DNA of 64,000 bases from CAXBNB01 sp049115735 (GTDB lineage: Bacteria; Bacteroidota; Bacteroidia; Cytophagales; Cyclobacteriaceae): positions 372,001 through 436,000 of the forward strand of contig JAGDZP010000004.1 in assembly GCA_049115735.1 (NCBI GenBank). The letters are read 5' to 3'. Within the stretch, counting starts at the first letter, position 1. The number at the start of each line of letters is the position of its first letter. The notes under the pieces are model-generated. The model worked only from the letters and a program-made list of their open reading frames with translations. It had not been told where the DNA came from and made no database searches. Below are positions 8,039 to 16,595 of the stretch, one piece after another. Both the position numbers and the translations under genes were made by a program.

Positions 8039-8878
8039 CTAGCGAATAGCCTTAGTCCAAATAGGTCGATGTGCCTGATTGATAACTTCCTTGATAACAT
8101 GTGCGGCAATTAAGTGCATCAAACCATGACGATCATGTGCCCCCATGGCGATCATATCTGCATCAATTTTATGGGCGTAGTGCATGATGGCTTCTGCCTC
8201 GTCCGAATCCTTCGCCACTTCTATCGTGTAATTCTCCAGTTGGACAAGATCGGCGAATTCTTTAATGCGTTTTTCAACTTCATCCTCCCTTAGCCATATT
8301 GAGTCATATACTTTGATGATATGCAATTTAGCACCGTAGAACTTCTGCATTTTTTTCAAGTCCTCAATAATGCTGAGTTGGTCTTCTTTCAAATCAGTAG
8401 CGAATACAATATTCTTCATACCTGCCAAATTCTTGCAATGCTTTACAGTGATTACAGGACAAGTTGCATATCTCACTACTTTATCAGTAACTGAGCCTAC
8501 CAGAATTTCTTCCAGTCCGCTCACTCCTTTTGTTCCCATCACGATAAGACTGCTCTTATGGGAAGAAATATGTTCGATAATAGAAGAATAGGAATTACCA
8601 ATGTCGATCTTATATGTCACATTGATATCTGAAAACTGAGGATCATTCACGATTGATTGAAGCCGTTCCTTAGTCTTTTCCACCAATTTGATGATATACA
8701 CATTGTCCATTGGGTCATACCCACCTACACCCATTGTTCTGAAAGAATCACCGTGTGGGTCTTCTATCACATGCAACAGCAAAATATCTGCTGTTACCTC
8801 TCTCGCCAATGAACAGGCCGCCAGGAATGCGTTATTAGCTTCCTTAGAAAAATCAGTTGGGACTAATATTCGTTTCAT
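8039..8878 (-). CDS. Universal stress protein with two tandem UspA domains
   Basis: A protein of 279 residues made of two UspA folds. The first opens with MKRILVPTDFSKEA and has the complete ATP-binding motif G-x2-G-x9-G-S at about residues 115-129 (GTKGVSG, then VGSVTDKVV). The second starts at about residue 154 (NIVFATDLKEDQL) and has a degenerate nucleotide motif (MGAHDRHGLMHLIAAHVI), so probably only the first half binds ATP. Tandem Usp proteins act in the cytosol in stress and starvation survival. It is convergent with gyrB, sharing the terminator, and appears monocistronic. Confidence 0.9.
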   Translation of the reverse strand: MKRILVPTDFSKEANNAFLAACSLAREVTADILLLHVIEDPHGDSFRTMGVGGYDPMDNVYIIKLVEKTKERLQSIVNDPQFSDINVTYKIDIGNSYSSIIEHISSHKSSLIVMGTKGVSGLEEILVGSVTDKVVRYATCPVITVKHCKNLAGMKNIVFATDLKEDQLSIIEDLKKMQKFYGAKLHIIKVYDSIWLREDEVEKRIKEFADLVQLENYTIEVAKDSDEAEAIMHYAHKIDADMIAMGAHDRHGLMHLIAAHVIKEVINQAHRPIWTKAIR

Positions 8879-8971
8879 GATTTTGAGAAATTGTTTAAGT
8901 AAATGTAATTACCCCCATAAGCAATTTGTATGATGTGCGATAGAGCCAAGGGTGATTTAAATCACAATGGA

Positions 8972-9000
8972 TTTTCACGGATTGAGCGTTGTTATTTTTA
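8972..9000 (+). promoter_or_regulatory. Possible promoter of the glutamine cyclotransferase gene
   Basis: TTTT at 8972-8975 and TATTTTTA at 8993-9000 are spaced by 17 bases and each differs by one base from the Bacteroidota consensus (TTTG and TAnnTTTG). A transcript from here would begin near 9007. That supports the downstream ATG at 9040 rather than the in-frame TTG at 8989, which would lie upstream of the transcript. Confidence 0.4.
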
Positions 9001-9039
9001 CTTCATCCAAAAATGTTGAATATTCGTGCAGTTATTAAA

Positions 9040-10143
9040 ATGAGCAGCAACAAAGTGATTAAGAAAAGCATAACGCAACTTGGTTTTTTCATGGCAATAC
9101 TGTCCTGCATCTGGCTAATAAATTGCGGAGGCAATAAAGAACCCCGTAAGAGCCCGAGAATTAGAAAATTGACTCGGGTTGTTTCTCCTTCCGGCGCGTT
9201 GAAAATCCCAATTGGACAAAAAATGGAATTTGATGTGCAGCCCTCCCAGGATACAGTAAAAGTTGATTCCTACATTGTAACGATGGGCACTCAGCAGGTT
9301 TACGATTCAAAAAAGAACAAAACCTATATTGGCAACAAAACAGGGAAACATTCATTTTCTTACCTTGTCCAGCTGAGCAATGGCAAACAAGAAAGACACA
9401 AGCAAACCATTATCTTCGTTTCTGACAGTGCCCCGAAACAATACACCTATAGAAAAGTTAATACCTATACCCACGATCCAGATGCCTACACTCAGGGCTT
9501 GTATGTCGAGAATGGTTATCTATTTGAGAGCACCGGGCAAAGGGGAACTTCCAGCATCAGGAAAGTAGACATAGCTTCCGGTAACGTGATTAAAAAACTA
9601 GATATCAGCGATGAGTATTTTGGAGAGGGAATAGCAAGCATTGGTGATGAGCTGTTCATGCTAACCTATACCTCAAACAAGGGATTTGTTTACTCCAAAA
9701 CAGATTTTACTCAAAGAAGAGAATTCCAATATCCTGGTGAGGGTTGGGGACTAACTACTAAGGGTGACACCCTTGTGATGAGCAATGGCTCTGAGAATTT
9801 AGTATTCAACAGTTCGGATTCCTTTTCAGAGATCAGCCGCTTACAAGTTTATGACAATGAGGGAAAAATAGAGAATTTGAACGAGCTTGAGTACATCAAT
9901 GGCCAGATCTACGCCAATATTTACCAAACTGAGAAAATAGCGATCATTGATCCTAAATCCGGGAAAGTAACGGGCATCATAAACCTCGAAGGCATCTTCA
10001 ATAGGTCGAATTACAGCAGGCGTACTGACGTCCTCAACGGTATTGCATATGATGAGGAAAATGACAGGATATTTGTGACTGGAAAGTGGTGGCCAAAACT
10101 GTATGAGATAGAATTAGTACCTTTAGAACAACCAACAATATAA
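9040..10143 (+). CDS. Glutaminyl-peptide cyclotransferase (glutamine cyclotransferase) lipoprotein
   Basis: A protein of 367 residues. A signal peptide ends in the lipobox LINCGG, so the product is exported and lipid-anchored. Residues of about 40-120 look like an immunoglobulin-like beta module. From about 135 there is a plant/bacterial-type glutamine cyclotransferase five-bladed propeller (PF05096): DPDAYTQGLYVENGYLFEST, then GEGIASIGDELFMLTY, and near the end LNGIAYDEENDRIFVTGKWW. The family converts N-terminal glutamine of peptides to pyroglutamate, protecting them from aminopeptidases. The ATG at 9040 places the signal peptide correctly and fits the promoter. The SCP2 gene follows closely, so the two may be cotranscribed. 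Confidence 0.86.
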   Translation: MSSNKVIKKSITQLGFFMAILSCIWLINCGGNKEPRKSPRIRKLTRVVSPSGALKIPIGQKMEFDVQPSQDTVKVDSYIVTMGTQQVYDSKKNKTYIGNKTGKHSFSYLVQLSNGKQERHKQTIIFVSDSAPKQYTYRKVNTYTHDPDAYTQGLYVENGYLFESTGQRGTSSIRKVDIASGNVIKKLDISDEYFGEGIASIGDELFMLTYTSNKGFVYSKTDFTQRREFQYPGEGWGLTTKGDTLVMSNGSENLVFNSSDSFSEISRLQVYDNEGKIENLNELEYINGQIYANIYQTEKIAIIDPKSGKVTGIINLEGIFNRSNYSRRTDVLNGIAYDEENDRIFVTGKWWPKLYEIELVPLEQPTI

Positions 10144-10151
10144 GCCATACA

Positions 10152-10448
10152 ATGATTTTAGAAGATACCACAAACAAAGTGAAAGAGCTGGCCGCTAAAA
10201 AAGGCGGTGCTATAGGATCCAAAATAAAATTTCAATTTGACGAAGGTGTAATCAGCCTTGATGATACTGTATCACCAACTGTTGTCTCCAACGAAGATTC
10301 ACCGAGTGATTGCACAGTGAAGGTAAGTCTGTCCAATTTTGAGAAGCTGATGAACGGGGAAATGAATGCCATGGGAGCCTTTATGATGGGAAAAATAAAA
10401 GTGGATGGCGACATGTCGGTTGCTATGAAGCTGTCATCATTGTTTTGA
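10152..10448 (+). CDS. SCP2 sterol-carrier domain protein
   Basis: A small protein of 98 residues that is essentially one SCP2 domain. The recognisable pieces are the strand IKFQFDEGVISLDD, the CTVKVSLSNFEKLMNGEMNAM helix region and the terminal GKIKVDGDMSVAMKLSSLF. The family binds fatty acyl chains, sterols or other lipids in a hydrophobic tunnel. No signal peptide is present, so it should be cytosolic. It lies 8 bases after the cyclotransferase gene and 21 bases before the YfiT-type gene, consistent with one transcript. The ligand is unknown; bacteria of this group generally lack sterols. Confidence 0.85.
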   Translation: MILEDTTNKVKELAAKKGGAIGSKIKFQFDEGVISLDDTVSPTVVSNEDSPSDCTVKVSLSNFEKLMNGEMNAMGAFMMGKIKVDGDMSVAMKLSSLF

Positions 10449-10469
10449 TATCTGTCTATATTTGATATT

Positions 10470-11012
10470 ATGGAAGAACAAGAATTAGAACAACTTCGCT
10501 ACCCTATCGGTAAGTTTAGCCGCCCAGAATCCATAAAACAGGAAGATATCGATAGCTACATAAAAACCATTGAGGCACTTCCAAACAAATTAATACACGC
10601 TGTGTATGGTATGATGGAAGAGCAGCTGGATACGCAGTATAGGCCTGAGGGTTGGACGATCAGGCAAGTGGTGCATCACCTAGCAGACAGTCATTTGAAC
10701 AGCTACATCCGCTTTAAGTGGGCTCTGACGGAAGATAAACCCACCATAAAGGCCTATGACGAAAAACTATGGGCTGATCTTCCTGATGCGTCATCCGGGC
10801 CAATTGAGGTGTCATTAAAACTTCTGGAGGCACTACACGCCCGTTGGGCCATGGTGCTCAAGAATATGTCAGAAGACGACCTAAACAAAACTTTCGTTCA
10901 CCCTGAAAGCGGCCAGGAAGTTCGATTAGATGTGAATGTTGCACTTTATGCCTGGCACTGCGAACATCACTATGCCCACATTATGGAAGTTAAGAAAAGT
11001 AAGGGCTGGTAG
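10470..11012 (+). CDS. YfiT/BstA-type DinB-fold bacillithiol transferase or metal-dependent hydrolase
   Basis: A protein of 180 residues with a DinB/YfiT four-helix-bundle fold. The three metal-binding histidines can be placed in VVHHLADSHLNSYIRFKWA (about residue 68) and in WHCEHHYAHIMEVKK (about 165-179). The opening LRYPIGKFSRPE and GWTIRQVVHHLADS are typical of the YfiT subgroup, annotated as bacillithiol S-transferase in Firmicutes. A bacillithiol role is supported by the YpdA-type reductase gene at 30981 in this window. It is probably cotranscribed with the SCP2 gene. The substrate is not known. Confidence 0.8.
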   Translation: MEEQELEQLRYPIGKFSRPESIKQEDIDSYIKTIEALPNKLIHAVYGMMEEQLDTQYRPEGWTIRQVVHHLADSHLNSYIRFKWALTEDKPTIKAYDEKLWADLPDASSGPIEVSLKLLEALHARWAMVLKNMSEDDLNKTFVHPESGQEVRLDVNVALYAWHCEHHYAHIMEVKKSKGW

Positions 11013-11139
11013 CCTCTGAAAACTTTTATCCTCTCCTTAATCAATCGGGCATAATCTTGTTCCAGCGTAACAATTGCCAATTGGTTGAGGTGGTTCTCAT
11101 TTGTATTTTCACTAAAATTGCGCTTTAATTCCATAGACT

Positions 11140-12804
11140 ATGAGTGAGGAAAGAGAATCGTTGAATTTTTTGGAGCAAATGATCGAAAAGGACATTGCTA
11201 ATGGCAAGCATGAAGGCAGGGTGCATACACGATTTCCTCCCGAGCCTAATGGATACTTACACATTGGCCATGCCAAAGCAATATGCGTGAGTTTCGGTAT
11301 TGCCGAAAAATACAACGGACTATGCAACCTCAGGTTTGATGATACCAACCCGGAAAAGGAAGAAGTAGAATATGTTGATTCCATCAAAGACAATATCAAG
11401 TGGCTTGGTTTTAACTGGGATGACAGAGAATACTACGCTTCAGATTACTTCGACACACTTTACGAATATGCGGTAAAACTCATCAAAAAAGGCAAGGCTT
11501 ACATTGATGATGATCCTTCAGAAAAAATAAGCGCAGATAGAGGCACTCCGAGCCAACCAGGGGTAGAAAGTCGTTTTAGAGCTAGAAGCGTAGAAGAGAA
11601 TCTCGAAATGTTTGAGGGCATGCGTGATGGAAAGTATGAGGAAGGTGAAAAAGTACTGCGTGCCAACATTGACATGTCTTCCCCAATAATGCAGATGCGC
11701 GACCCTGTGATTTACAGGACAAAAAAAATGGCACATCACCGCACGGGTGACAAGTGGTGTATCTATCCTACCTATGATTTCGCACATGGTCAGTCGGATT
11801 CTATTGAGAAAATTACGCACTCATTGTGCACTTTGGAGTTTGCAGCACACCGACCGCTATATGACTGGCTGATCAAGGAACTTGAAATTTTTCCTTCGGA
11901 ACAGACGGAATTTGCCCGTCTCAACCTGAGCTTTACTGTGGTAAGCAAACGAAAGCTGAAGGAGCTGGTGGACGGAAACTATGTAAGCGGATGGGACGAC
12001 CCACGAATGCCAACATTATCAGGAATAAGAAGAAGAGGTTATACTCCTGATTCGATCAGAAATTTTGTAGACAGAGTTGGGGTAACGAATAGAAATGGCA
12101 TTACCGATGTGGCCTTATTGGAAAACAGTGTACGGGAAGACCTGAATAAAAAAGCCAATCGCGTTTTAGGTGTACTCGACCCAATCAAGCTGATCATTAC
12201 CAACTACCCTACTGAAAAAACGGAAGAGCTGGATGCTGTCAACAACCCAGAGGATGAATCGGAAGGCAAGAGGAAATTGCCTTTTAGCAATGAGGTCTAT
12301 ATTGAAAGAGGGGACTTCATGGAAGATCCTCCCAGAAAGTTTTTCCGCCTTGGACCTGATAGAGAAGTGAGGTTGAAATATGCCTACATAGTGAAATGTA
12401 CAGGCTTCAAAAAAGACGAAAGTACTGGAGAGTTGACCGAAGTATATTGTGAATATGATCCGCAAACCAAAAGTGGACAAGACACTTCTGGAAAGAAAGT
12501 GAAAGGCACCTTGGGATGGGTATCGGCGAAACATGCTATTGATGCTGAAGTTCGGTTATATGACAGACTGTTTAATACAGAAAATCTAAATACCATTGCT
12601 GATGATTTTAAAAATCATTTGAACCCGTCTTCCCTGGAAGTGAAAAATGCCAAGCTGGAGCCGTCACTTCATAACGCTAAGCCAGGAGAACAAATGCAGT
12701 TTGAACGTCAAGGCTATTTCATTGTAGACAAGGACAGCACAGATGATCAGTTAATTTTCAACAGAACAGTAACCTTGCGAGACAACTGGGCTAAAAGGAA
12801 GTAG
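11140..12804 (+). CDS. glnS: Glutamine--tRNA ligase
   Basis: A class I aminoacyl-tRNA synthetase of 554 residues, the normal length for bacterial GlnRS. The HIGH motif is in PNGYLHIGHAK at about residues 36-46, the KMSKS equivalent is VVSKRKL at about 267-273, and the tRNA-acceptor region has HRTGDKWCIYPTYDFAHGQS. The C-terminal beta-barrels contain RGDFMEDPPRKFFRL, typical of GlnRS rather than bacterial GluRS. It attaches glutamine to tRNA-Gln, so this organism need not depend on GatCAB for that tRNA. Its 3' end overlaps the convergent truC gene by 14 bases. Confidence 0.96.
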   Translation: MSEERESLNFLEQMIEKDIANGKHEGRVHTRFPPEPNGYLHIGHAKAICVSFGIAEKYNGLCNLRFDDTNPEKEEVEYVDSIKDNIKWLGFNWDDREYYASDYFDTLYEYAVKLIKKGKAYIDDDPSEKISADRGTPSQPGVESRFRARSVEENLEMFEGMRDGKYEEGEKVLRANIDMSSPIMQMRDPVIYRTKKMAHHRTGDKWCIYPTYDFAHGQSDSIEKITHSLCTLEFAAHRPLYDWLIKELEIFPSEQTEFARLNLSFTVVSKRKLKELVDGNYVSGWDDPRMPTLSGIRRRGYTPDSIRNFVDRVGVTNRNGITDVALLENSVREDLNKKANRVLGVLDPIKLIITNYPTEKTEELDAVNNPEDESEGKRKLPFSNEVYIERGDFMEDPPRKFFRLGPDREVRLKYAYIVKCTGFKKDESTGELTEVYCEYDPQTKSGQDTSGKKVKGTLGWVSAKHAIDAEVRLYDRLFNTENLNTIADDFKNHLNPSSLEVKNAKLEPSLHNAKPGEQMQFERQGYFIVDKDSTDDQLIFNRTVTLRDNWAKRK

Positions 12805-13489
12805 TATCAAAACCCATCATCTTTTTCATTCTTAAAAACTCCGGGTGTAAATCTGCCGTGAGTGTTATTGCCTGCTTGGTCACAGGATGATCGAAATATA
12901 AGCTTCTCGCATGTAGTAGCATTTCTCTTAATCCCCAGCGCTCCAGAAACAACTTGTTTTGTTTATTGCACCCATGAGGTCTGTCTCCAATTATTGGGTG
13001 CAGAATATGGGCGAAGTGTTTTCGAAGTTGATGCATTCTGCCCGTTTTTGGCAAGGCCTTTACCAATGAATACCTGGATGTATTGTGCTTTCCAAAAGGA
13101 ACATCCAACTCACACCTGTCCAAAGTGATATAGTCCGTGACAGCCTCTTTTTCTTTACCATTATCATCCTTTAGGGCATAGTCGATGGTCTTGTAATCTT
13201 CAGTATAACCCCTGACAATGGCCAAATATTCTTTACGTATTTTGTTCTCAGCAAAATTCTTCATCAGCAGGCTCAATGTTTCTTTATTGAGTGCAAATAA
13301 CAATACGCCGGAGGTTTTCCTGTCCAGTCGATGCGCAGGATACACCTTTTGATCCATTTGATCTCTGAGTATCTGAAGAGCAAATTCGTCTGTGTTTGCG
13401 GCCATAGCAGAGCGATGCACCACCAAACCCGACGGCTTGTTGATGGCCACAATATGTTCGTCTTGATATAGAATTTCCAGCATGTGCAA
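12791..13489 (-). CDS. truC: RluA-family tRNA pseudouridine synthase, TruC-like
   Basis: A protein of 232 residues with the RluA-family catalytic motif HRLDRKTSG and nucleophilic Asp at about residue 56. The opening MLEILYQDEHIVAINKPSGL-VVHRS is very close to Escherichia coli TruC, as are KTGRMHQLRKHFAH and HPIIGD further on, and no S4 domain is present. TruC makes pseudouridine 65 in certain tRNAs; the exact target here is inferred. Two in-frame ATGs at the start (13489 and 13483) are possible, with the second matching the E. coli protein. The end overlaps glnS tail to tail. Confidence 0.85.
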   Translation of the reverse strand: MHMLEILYQDEHIVAINKPSGLVVHRSAMAANTDEFALQILRDQMDQKVYPAHRLDRKTSGVLLFALNKETLSLLMKNFAENKIRKEYLAIVRGYTEDYKTIDYALKDDNGKEKEAVTDYITLDRCELDVPFGKHNTSRYSLVKALPKTGRMHQLRKHFAHILHPIIGDRPHGCNKQNKLFLERWGLREMLLHARSLYFDHPVTKQAITLTADLHPEFLRMKKMMGFDTTSF

Positions 13490-13609
13490 ATCTAACTTTT
13501 GCAGTTTATGGATTTGCCAATTCTATCAATAGTTATTGTTCAAATTATCCTTTCAAATGCAGTCGAAATTCATAACTTTATCTTACTGCTATTCATATCT
13601 CAATTTCAT

Positions 13610-14566
13610 ATGAGCCATTTCAGGACAGAACTTCACATCGATAAAAACCCGGATAAAATAAAACACGACTCCAAAATCATGTCCATCGGGTCGGGCTTTT
13701 CAAACGAAATAGTTCGCCACCTAGAATCCTATGGCTTTGATGTAAACAGCAATCCGTACGGCACTACTTATAATCCCATTTCCATTTTCAATCTCATAGA
13801 CATTACTACCCATAACAAAGTAGTGAATGAGAATTTGATTTCTAAATCTAATGATCAATGGAACCACTACGACTTTAATATCCAAACGAATGCTGCCAGT
13901 AGGAAAGACCTTCGTGAGGAACTGACCCAGCGGATAAACAATACGCATGATGCGCTAAAAAAGACAAACTACCTCATCCTCACATTTGGGTCCGCTTATG
14001 TTTATAAATTGGTTCAAAACCAGCATGTGGTTGCAAACTGCCACAAGTCCTCTACTACAGATTTTAAAAAGGAACTGTTGACCCCTCAGGCAATAGTAGA
14101 TAACTTCAGGAAGGTCTATCGCCAACTCAATAATGTGGATAATATCATCCTACTAGTGAGCCCTGTGATGCATACTAACGACTCTATTACGCTCAATGCA
14201 GTGAGCAAATCTGTACTGCGACTGGCCTGTCATCAGATTATGGCAGAATTTCCTTATGTAAAATATTTTCCTGCTTATGAATTTCTTCTGAGTGATCTAC
14301 GTGACTACCGCTTCTATGAGAAGGATCTGATTCACCCTAGCCAAATGGCCATGGACTACATCTTTGGAAAATTTGTTGACGCCTATGTGGACGAAGATGA
14401 GCGAAAGACAATTGCCAGAGTAGAGGATGTATTGGCAGACATTACCACATCGCCATACAATCCACAAAGTGAATCTTATCAGCAAAGTATCTCCGATGCA
14501 CAAAACAAACTCAGAAACTTGGATAGTAAGCTCAATTTATCAGCCCTGATAGAAAACCTTGAATAG
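13610..14566 (+). CDS. GSCFA-family protein with altered signature
   Basis: A protein of 318 residues. MSHFRTELHI followed by KIMSIGSGFSNEI at about residues 23-35 is the N-terminal block of the GSCFA family, a SGNH-hydrolase-like group common in Bacteroidota. LILTFGSAYVYKL and LIHPSQMAMDYIFGKF are also typical, the last holding the catalytic-type D/H-P-S. The naming cysteine of G-S-C-F is glycine here (GSGF); the serine is kept. The ATG at 13610 is chosen because the family begins just before the FRTE strand; the upstream in-frame ATG would add a nonconserved hydrophobic stretch. It precedes the photolyase gene by 15 bases and may be cotranscribed. Confidence 0.82.
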   Translation: MSHFRTELHIDKNPDKIKHDSKIMSIGSGFSNEIVRHLESYGFDVNSNPYGTTYNPISIFNLIDITTHNKVVNENLISKSNDQWNHYDFNIQTNAASRKDLREELTQRINNTHDALKKTNYLILTFGSAYVYKLVQNQHVVANCHKSSTTDFKKELLTPQAIVDNFRKVYRQLNNVDNIILLVSPVMHTNDSITLNAVSKSVLRLACHQIMAEFPYVKYFPAYEFLLSDLRDYRFYEKDLIHPSQMAMDYIFGKFVDAYVDEDERKTIARVEDVLADITTSPYNPQSESYQQSISDAQNKLRNLDSKLNLSALIENLE

Positions 14567-14581
14567 GGATTGACAGTTTAG

Positions 14582-15877
14582 ATGGCTATGAAAATAAACG
14601 TGTTTTGGTTTCGTCGAGACCTAAGGTTAGAAGATAATCATGGTCTTTTTGAGGCACTCAAGGATGGCCATTCGGTTTTACCGATTTTTATTTTTGATAA
14701 GAACATTTTAGAGGAGCTTCCTAAAAATGATGCAAGGGTGGGCTTCATTTATGATACGCTGATAAAACTCAATGAGAAATTACAGCAGTACGGAAGTTCA
14801 ATTTTAGTAAAGCATGGCTCCCCTATGGTTGTTTGGCAAGAGTTGATTGAGCGATATGAAATCAATGCTGTTTTCACAAACCACGATTATGAACCTTATG
14901 GCATTTCAAGGGATCAGGAAGTAACCGAATTGCTACAACAAAAAGGGATAGGATTTCATACTTTCAAAGATCAGGTCATTTTTGAAAAAGCAGAAATCAC
15001 CAAAGCCGATGGATCACCATACACCGTATATACACCCTACAAAAATAAGTGGCGTGAAAATTTTTCACTTGAATTACGTGCCAGAGCTTATCCATCGGAG
15101 CAGCTGTTAGCCAATACCTTGCAACAAGAATTTGACGCTCCAACACTTAAAGCATTGGGTTTCACTACTTCCGGTATTCAAATTCCATCGTTTAAGGAAG
15201 AGTTTATCAATGGATATGAAGAGGTCAGAGATATTCCTCATTTGGACAAGACGACCAAAGCCGGACTAATGCTTCGCTTTGGGAATATCAGTGTCAGAGA
15301 ACTCGTGAGAAAAGCGTCTAGTACAAATCAAACATATTTGAATGAACTGATCTGGAGGGAATTTTTCATGATGATATTATTCCATTTCCCAAAGGTTGTA
15401 GGTTCAAGTTTCAAAGCGAAATATGACAATATCAATTGGTTGAATAACAAAGAGCACTTTGAGCGATGGTGTGAGGGTACCACGGGATACCCTATGGTGG
15501 ATGCGGGCATGAGGCAGTTGAACAAGACCGGGTTTATGCACAACAGGGTAAGAATGGTTGTTGCTAGCTTTCTGTGCAAGCACCTGCTAATTGACTGGAG
15601 GTGGGGAGAAGCCTACTTTGCAGAAAAACTGCTGGATTTTGAATTGTCATCAAACAATGGAAATTGGCAATGGGCGGCAGGTTGTGGATGCGATGCAGCG
15701 CCTTATTTTCGGGTTTTCAATCCTACCATTCAAGTCAAAAAGTTTGATCCGGAGATGAAGTACATAAAAAATTGGATTCCAGAGCTCAATTCATTATCCT
15801 ATCCTGAACCAATTGTAAAACACTCAATGGCTCGAGACAGAGCCATTGACACCTACAAAAGAGCACTCAGCTCATAA
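14582..15877 (+). CDS. phrB: Deoxyribodipyrimidine photolyase / cryptochrome family protein
   Basis: A protein of 431 residues, slightly shorter than E. coli PhrB. The N-terminal antenna domain begins VFWFRRDLRLEDNHGL. The C-terminal FAD-binding domain has WREFFMMILFHFP at about 257-269, then GYPMVDAGMRQL, TGFMHNRVRMVVASFL and NNGNWQWAAGCGCDAAPYFR, including the tryptophans and arginine of the FAD and DNA pocket. This is a class I CPD photolyase type: it uses blue light to split cyclobutane pyrimidine dimers. The first of two ATGs is taken (14582; 14588 also possible). The SRPBCC and epimerase genes downstream are frequent partners of photolyases. Confidence 0.92.
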   Translation: MAMKINVFWFRRDLRLEDNHGLFEALKDGHSVLPIFIFDKNILEELPKNDARVGFIYDTLIKLNEKLQQYGSSILVKHGSPMVVWQELIERYEINAVFTNHDYEPYGISRDQEVTELLQQKGIGFHTFKDQVIFEKAEITKADGSPYTVYTPYKNKWRENFSLELRARAYPSEQLLANTLQQEFDAPTLKALGFTTSGIQIPSFKEEFINGYEEVRDIPHLDKTTKAGLMLRFGNISVRELVRKASSTNQTYLNELIWREFFMMILFHFPKVVGSSFKAKYDNINWLNNKEHFERWCEGTTGYPMVDAGMRQLNKTGFMHNRVRMVVASFLCKHLLIDWRWGEAYFAEKLLDFELSSNNGNWQWAAGCGCDAAPYFRVFNPTIQVKKFDPEMKYIKNWIPELNSLSYPEPIVKHSMARDRAIDTYKRALSS

Positions 15878-15885
15878 ATACCTTA

Positions 15886-15943
15886 TTTGTTGTAACATTA
15901 TTCTACTAAGTGTGTTTAATAGAATAATACAAATATTAAACAC
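15886..15943 (+). promoter_or_regulatory. Promoter with two interlocking inverted repeats upstream of the SRPBCC gene
   Basis: A promoter-like pair, TTTG (15886-15889) and TAAGTGTG (15907-15914, one mismatch to TAnnTTTG), is spaced by 17 bases. Two perfect 9-base inverted repeats overlap it. The first is ATTATTCTA (15897-15905) with TAGAATAAT (15920-15928). The second is GTGTTTAAT (15912-15920) with ATTAAACAC (15935-15943), ending directly before the ATG. They share base 15920 and interlock. This fits an operator across the start point, or an RNA switch that masks the start codon. Confidence 0.5.
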
Positions 15944-16417
15944 ATGATTGAGATTAGGAAACATTCTGGGATGTTTACCCTGGAATGTCAACAGCAACTT
16001 CCGCTTACTTTGAAAGAATCCTGGGATTTCTTTTCAAGTCCCAAAAACCTGGAAAAGATGACACCAAGCCATATGAACTTTTGCATTACATCAGGCGAAC
16101 CCGGAAAAATGTATGCAGGACAAATCATTTCCTACACAGTGAACATCTTGCCTGGGCTTAAGTCGAACTGGGTGACGGAGATAAGTCATGTAGACGATAA
16201 GAAAATGTTTGTAGATGAGCAGCGCTTTGGCCCATACAGCATGTGGCACCATGAGCATATCTTTGAAGAAACAAATTATGGTACCCTGATGACCGACAAG
16301 GTTTCCTACAAAATCCCATTCGGCATTCTGGGCATATTAGTTGAATCCCTATTCATTAGAGCGCAGTTGCGAAAAATATTTGAATACAGACAAGAAACTT
16401 TGAACAGACTATTTTAA
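15944..16417 (+). CDS. SRPBCC-family ligand-binding protein
   Basis: A protein of 157 residues with the START/SRPBCC helix-grip fold. It shows an N-terminal strand FTLECQQQLPLTLKESWDFF, then SSPKNLEKMTPSHMNF, a central VTEISHVDDKKMFVDEQRFG, and a long C-terminal helix with LRKIFEYRQETLNRLF. This subgroup (COG4276) lies beside photolyase and NAD(P)-binding epimerase genes in many bacteria and is often labelled a cell-division inhibitor by propagation, without good support here. It likely binds a hydrophobic ligand. The gene starts directly after an inverted repeat and is followed by the Lacal_2735 and epimerase genes, probably as one operon. Confidence 0.83.
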   Translation: MIEIRKHSGMFTLECQQQLPLTLKESWDFFSSPKNLEKMTPSHMNFCITSGEPGKMYAGQIISYTVNILPGLKSNWVTEISHVDDKKMFVDEQRFGPYSMWHHEHIFEETNYGTLMTDKVSYKIPFGILGILVESLFIRAQLRKIFEYRQETLNRLF

Positions 16418-16426
16418 CCCAAACAA

Positions 16427-16591
16427 ATGTTTTCAATATTTAAGAAAAAATCCGAAAAGGAAAAACTACAAGAGAGATACGAAAAGCTCACAAAAGAGGC
16501 CTTTAAGCTTTCTCATTCCAACAGAACTCTAGGTGACGCAAAGTTGGCCGAGGCAGATGAGGTAATGAAACAAATTGAAGCCCTACCCTAG
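16427..16591 (+). CDS. Lacal_2735-family small protein
   Basis: A 54-residue protein: MFSIFKKKSEKEKLQERYEK, then a segment with EAFKLSHSNRTLGDAK and a C-terminal helix AEADEVMKQIEALP. This matches the short highly charged helical Lacal_2735 family of Bacteroidota, of unknown function. It has no signal peptide and is probably cytosolic. It starts 9 bases after the SRPBCC gene, and its stop lies just before the likely start of the epimerase gene, so it sits inside the photolyase-associated operon. Confidence 0.82.
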   Translation: MFSIFKKKSEKEKLQERYEKLTKEAFKLSHSNRTLGDAKLAEADEVMKQIEALP

Positions 16592-16595
16592 CCAC

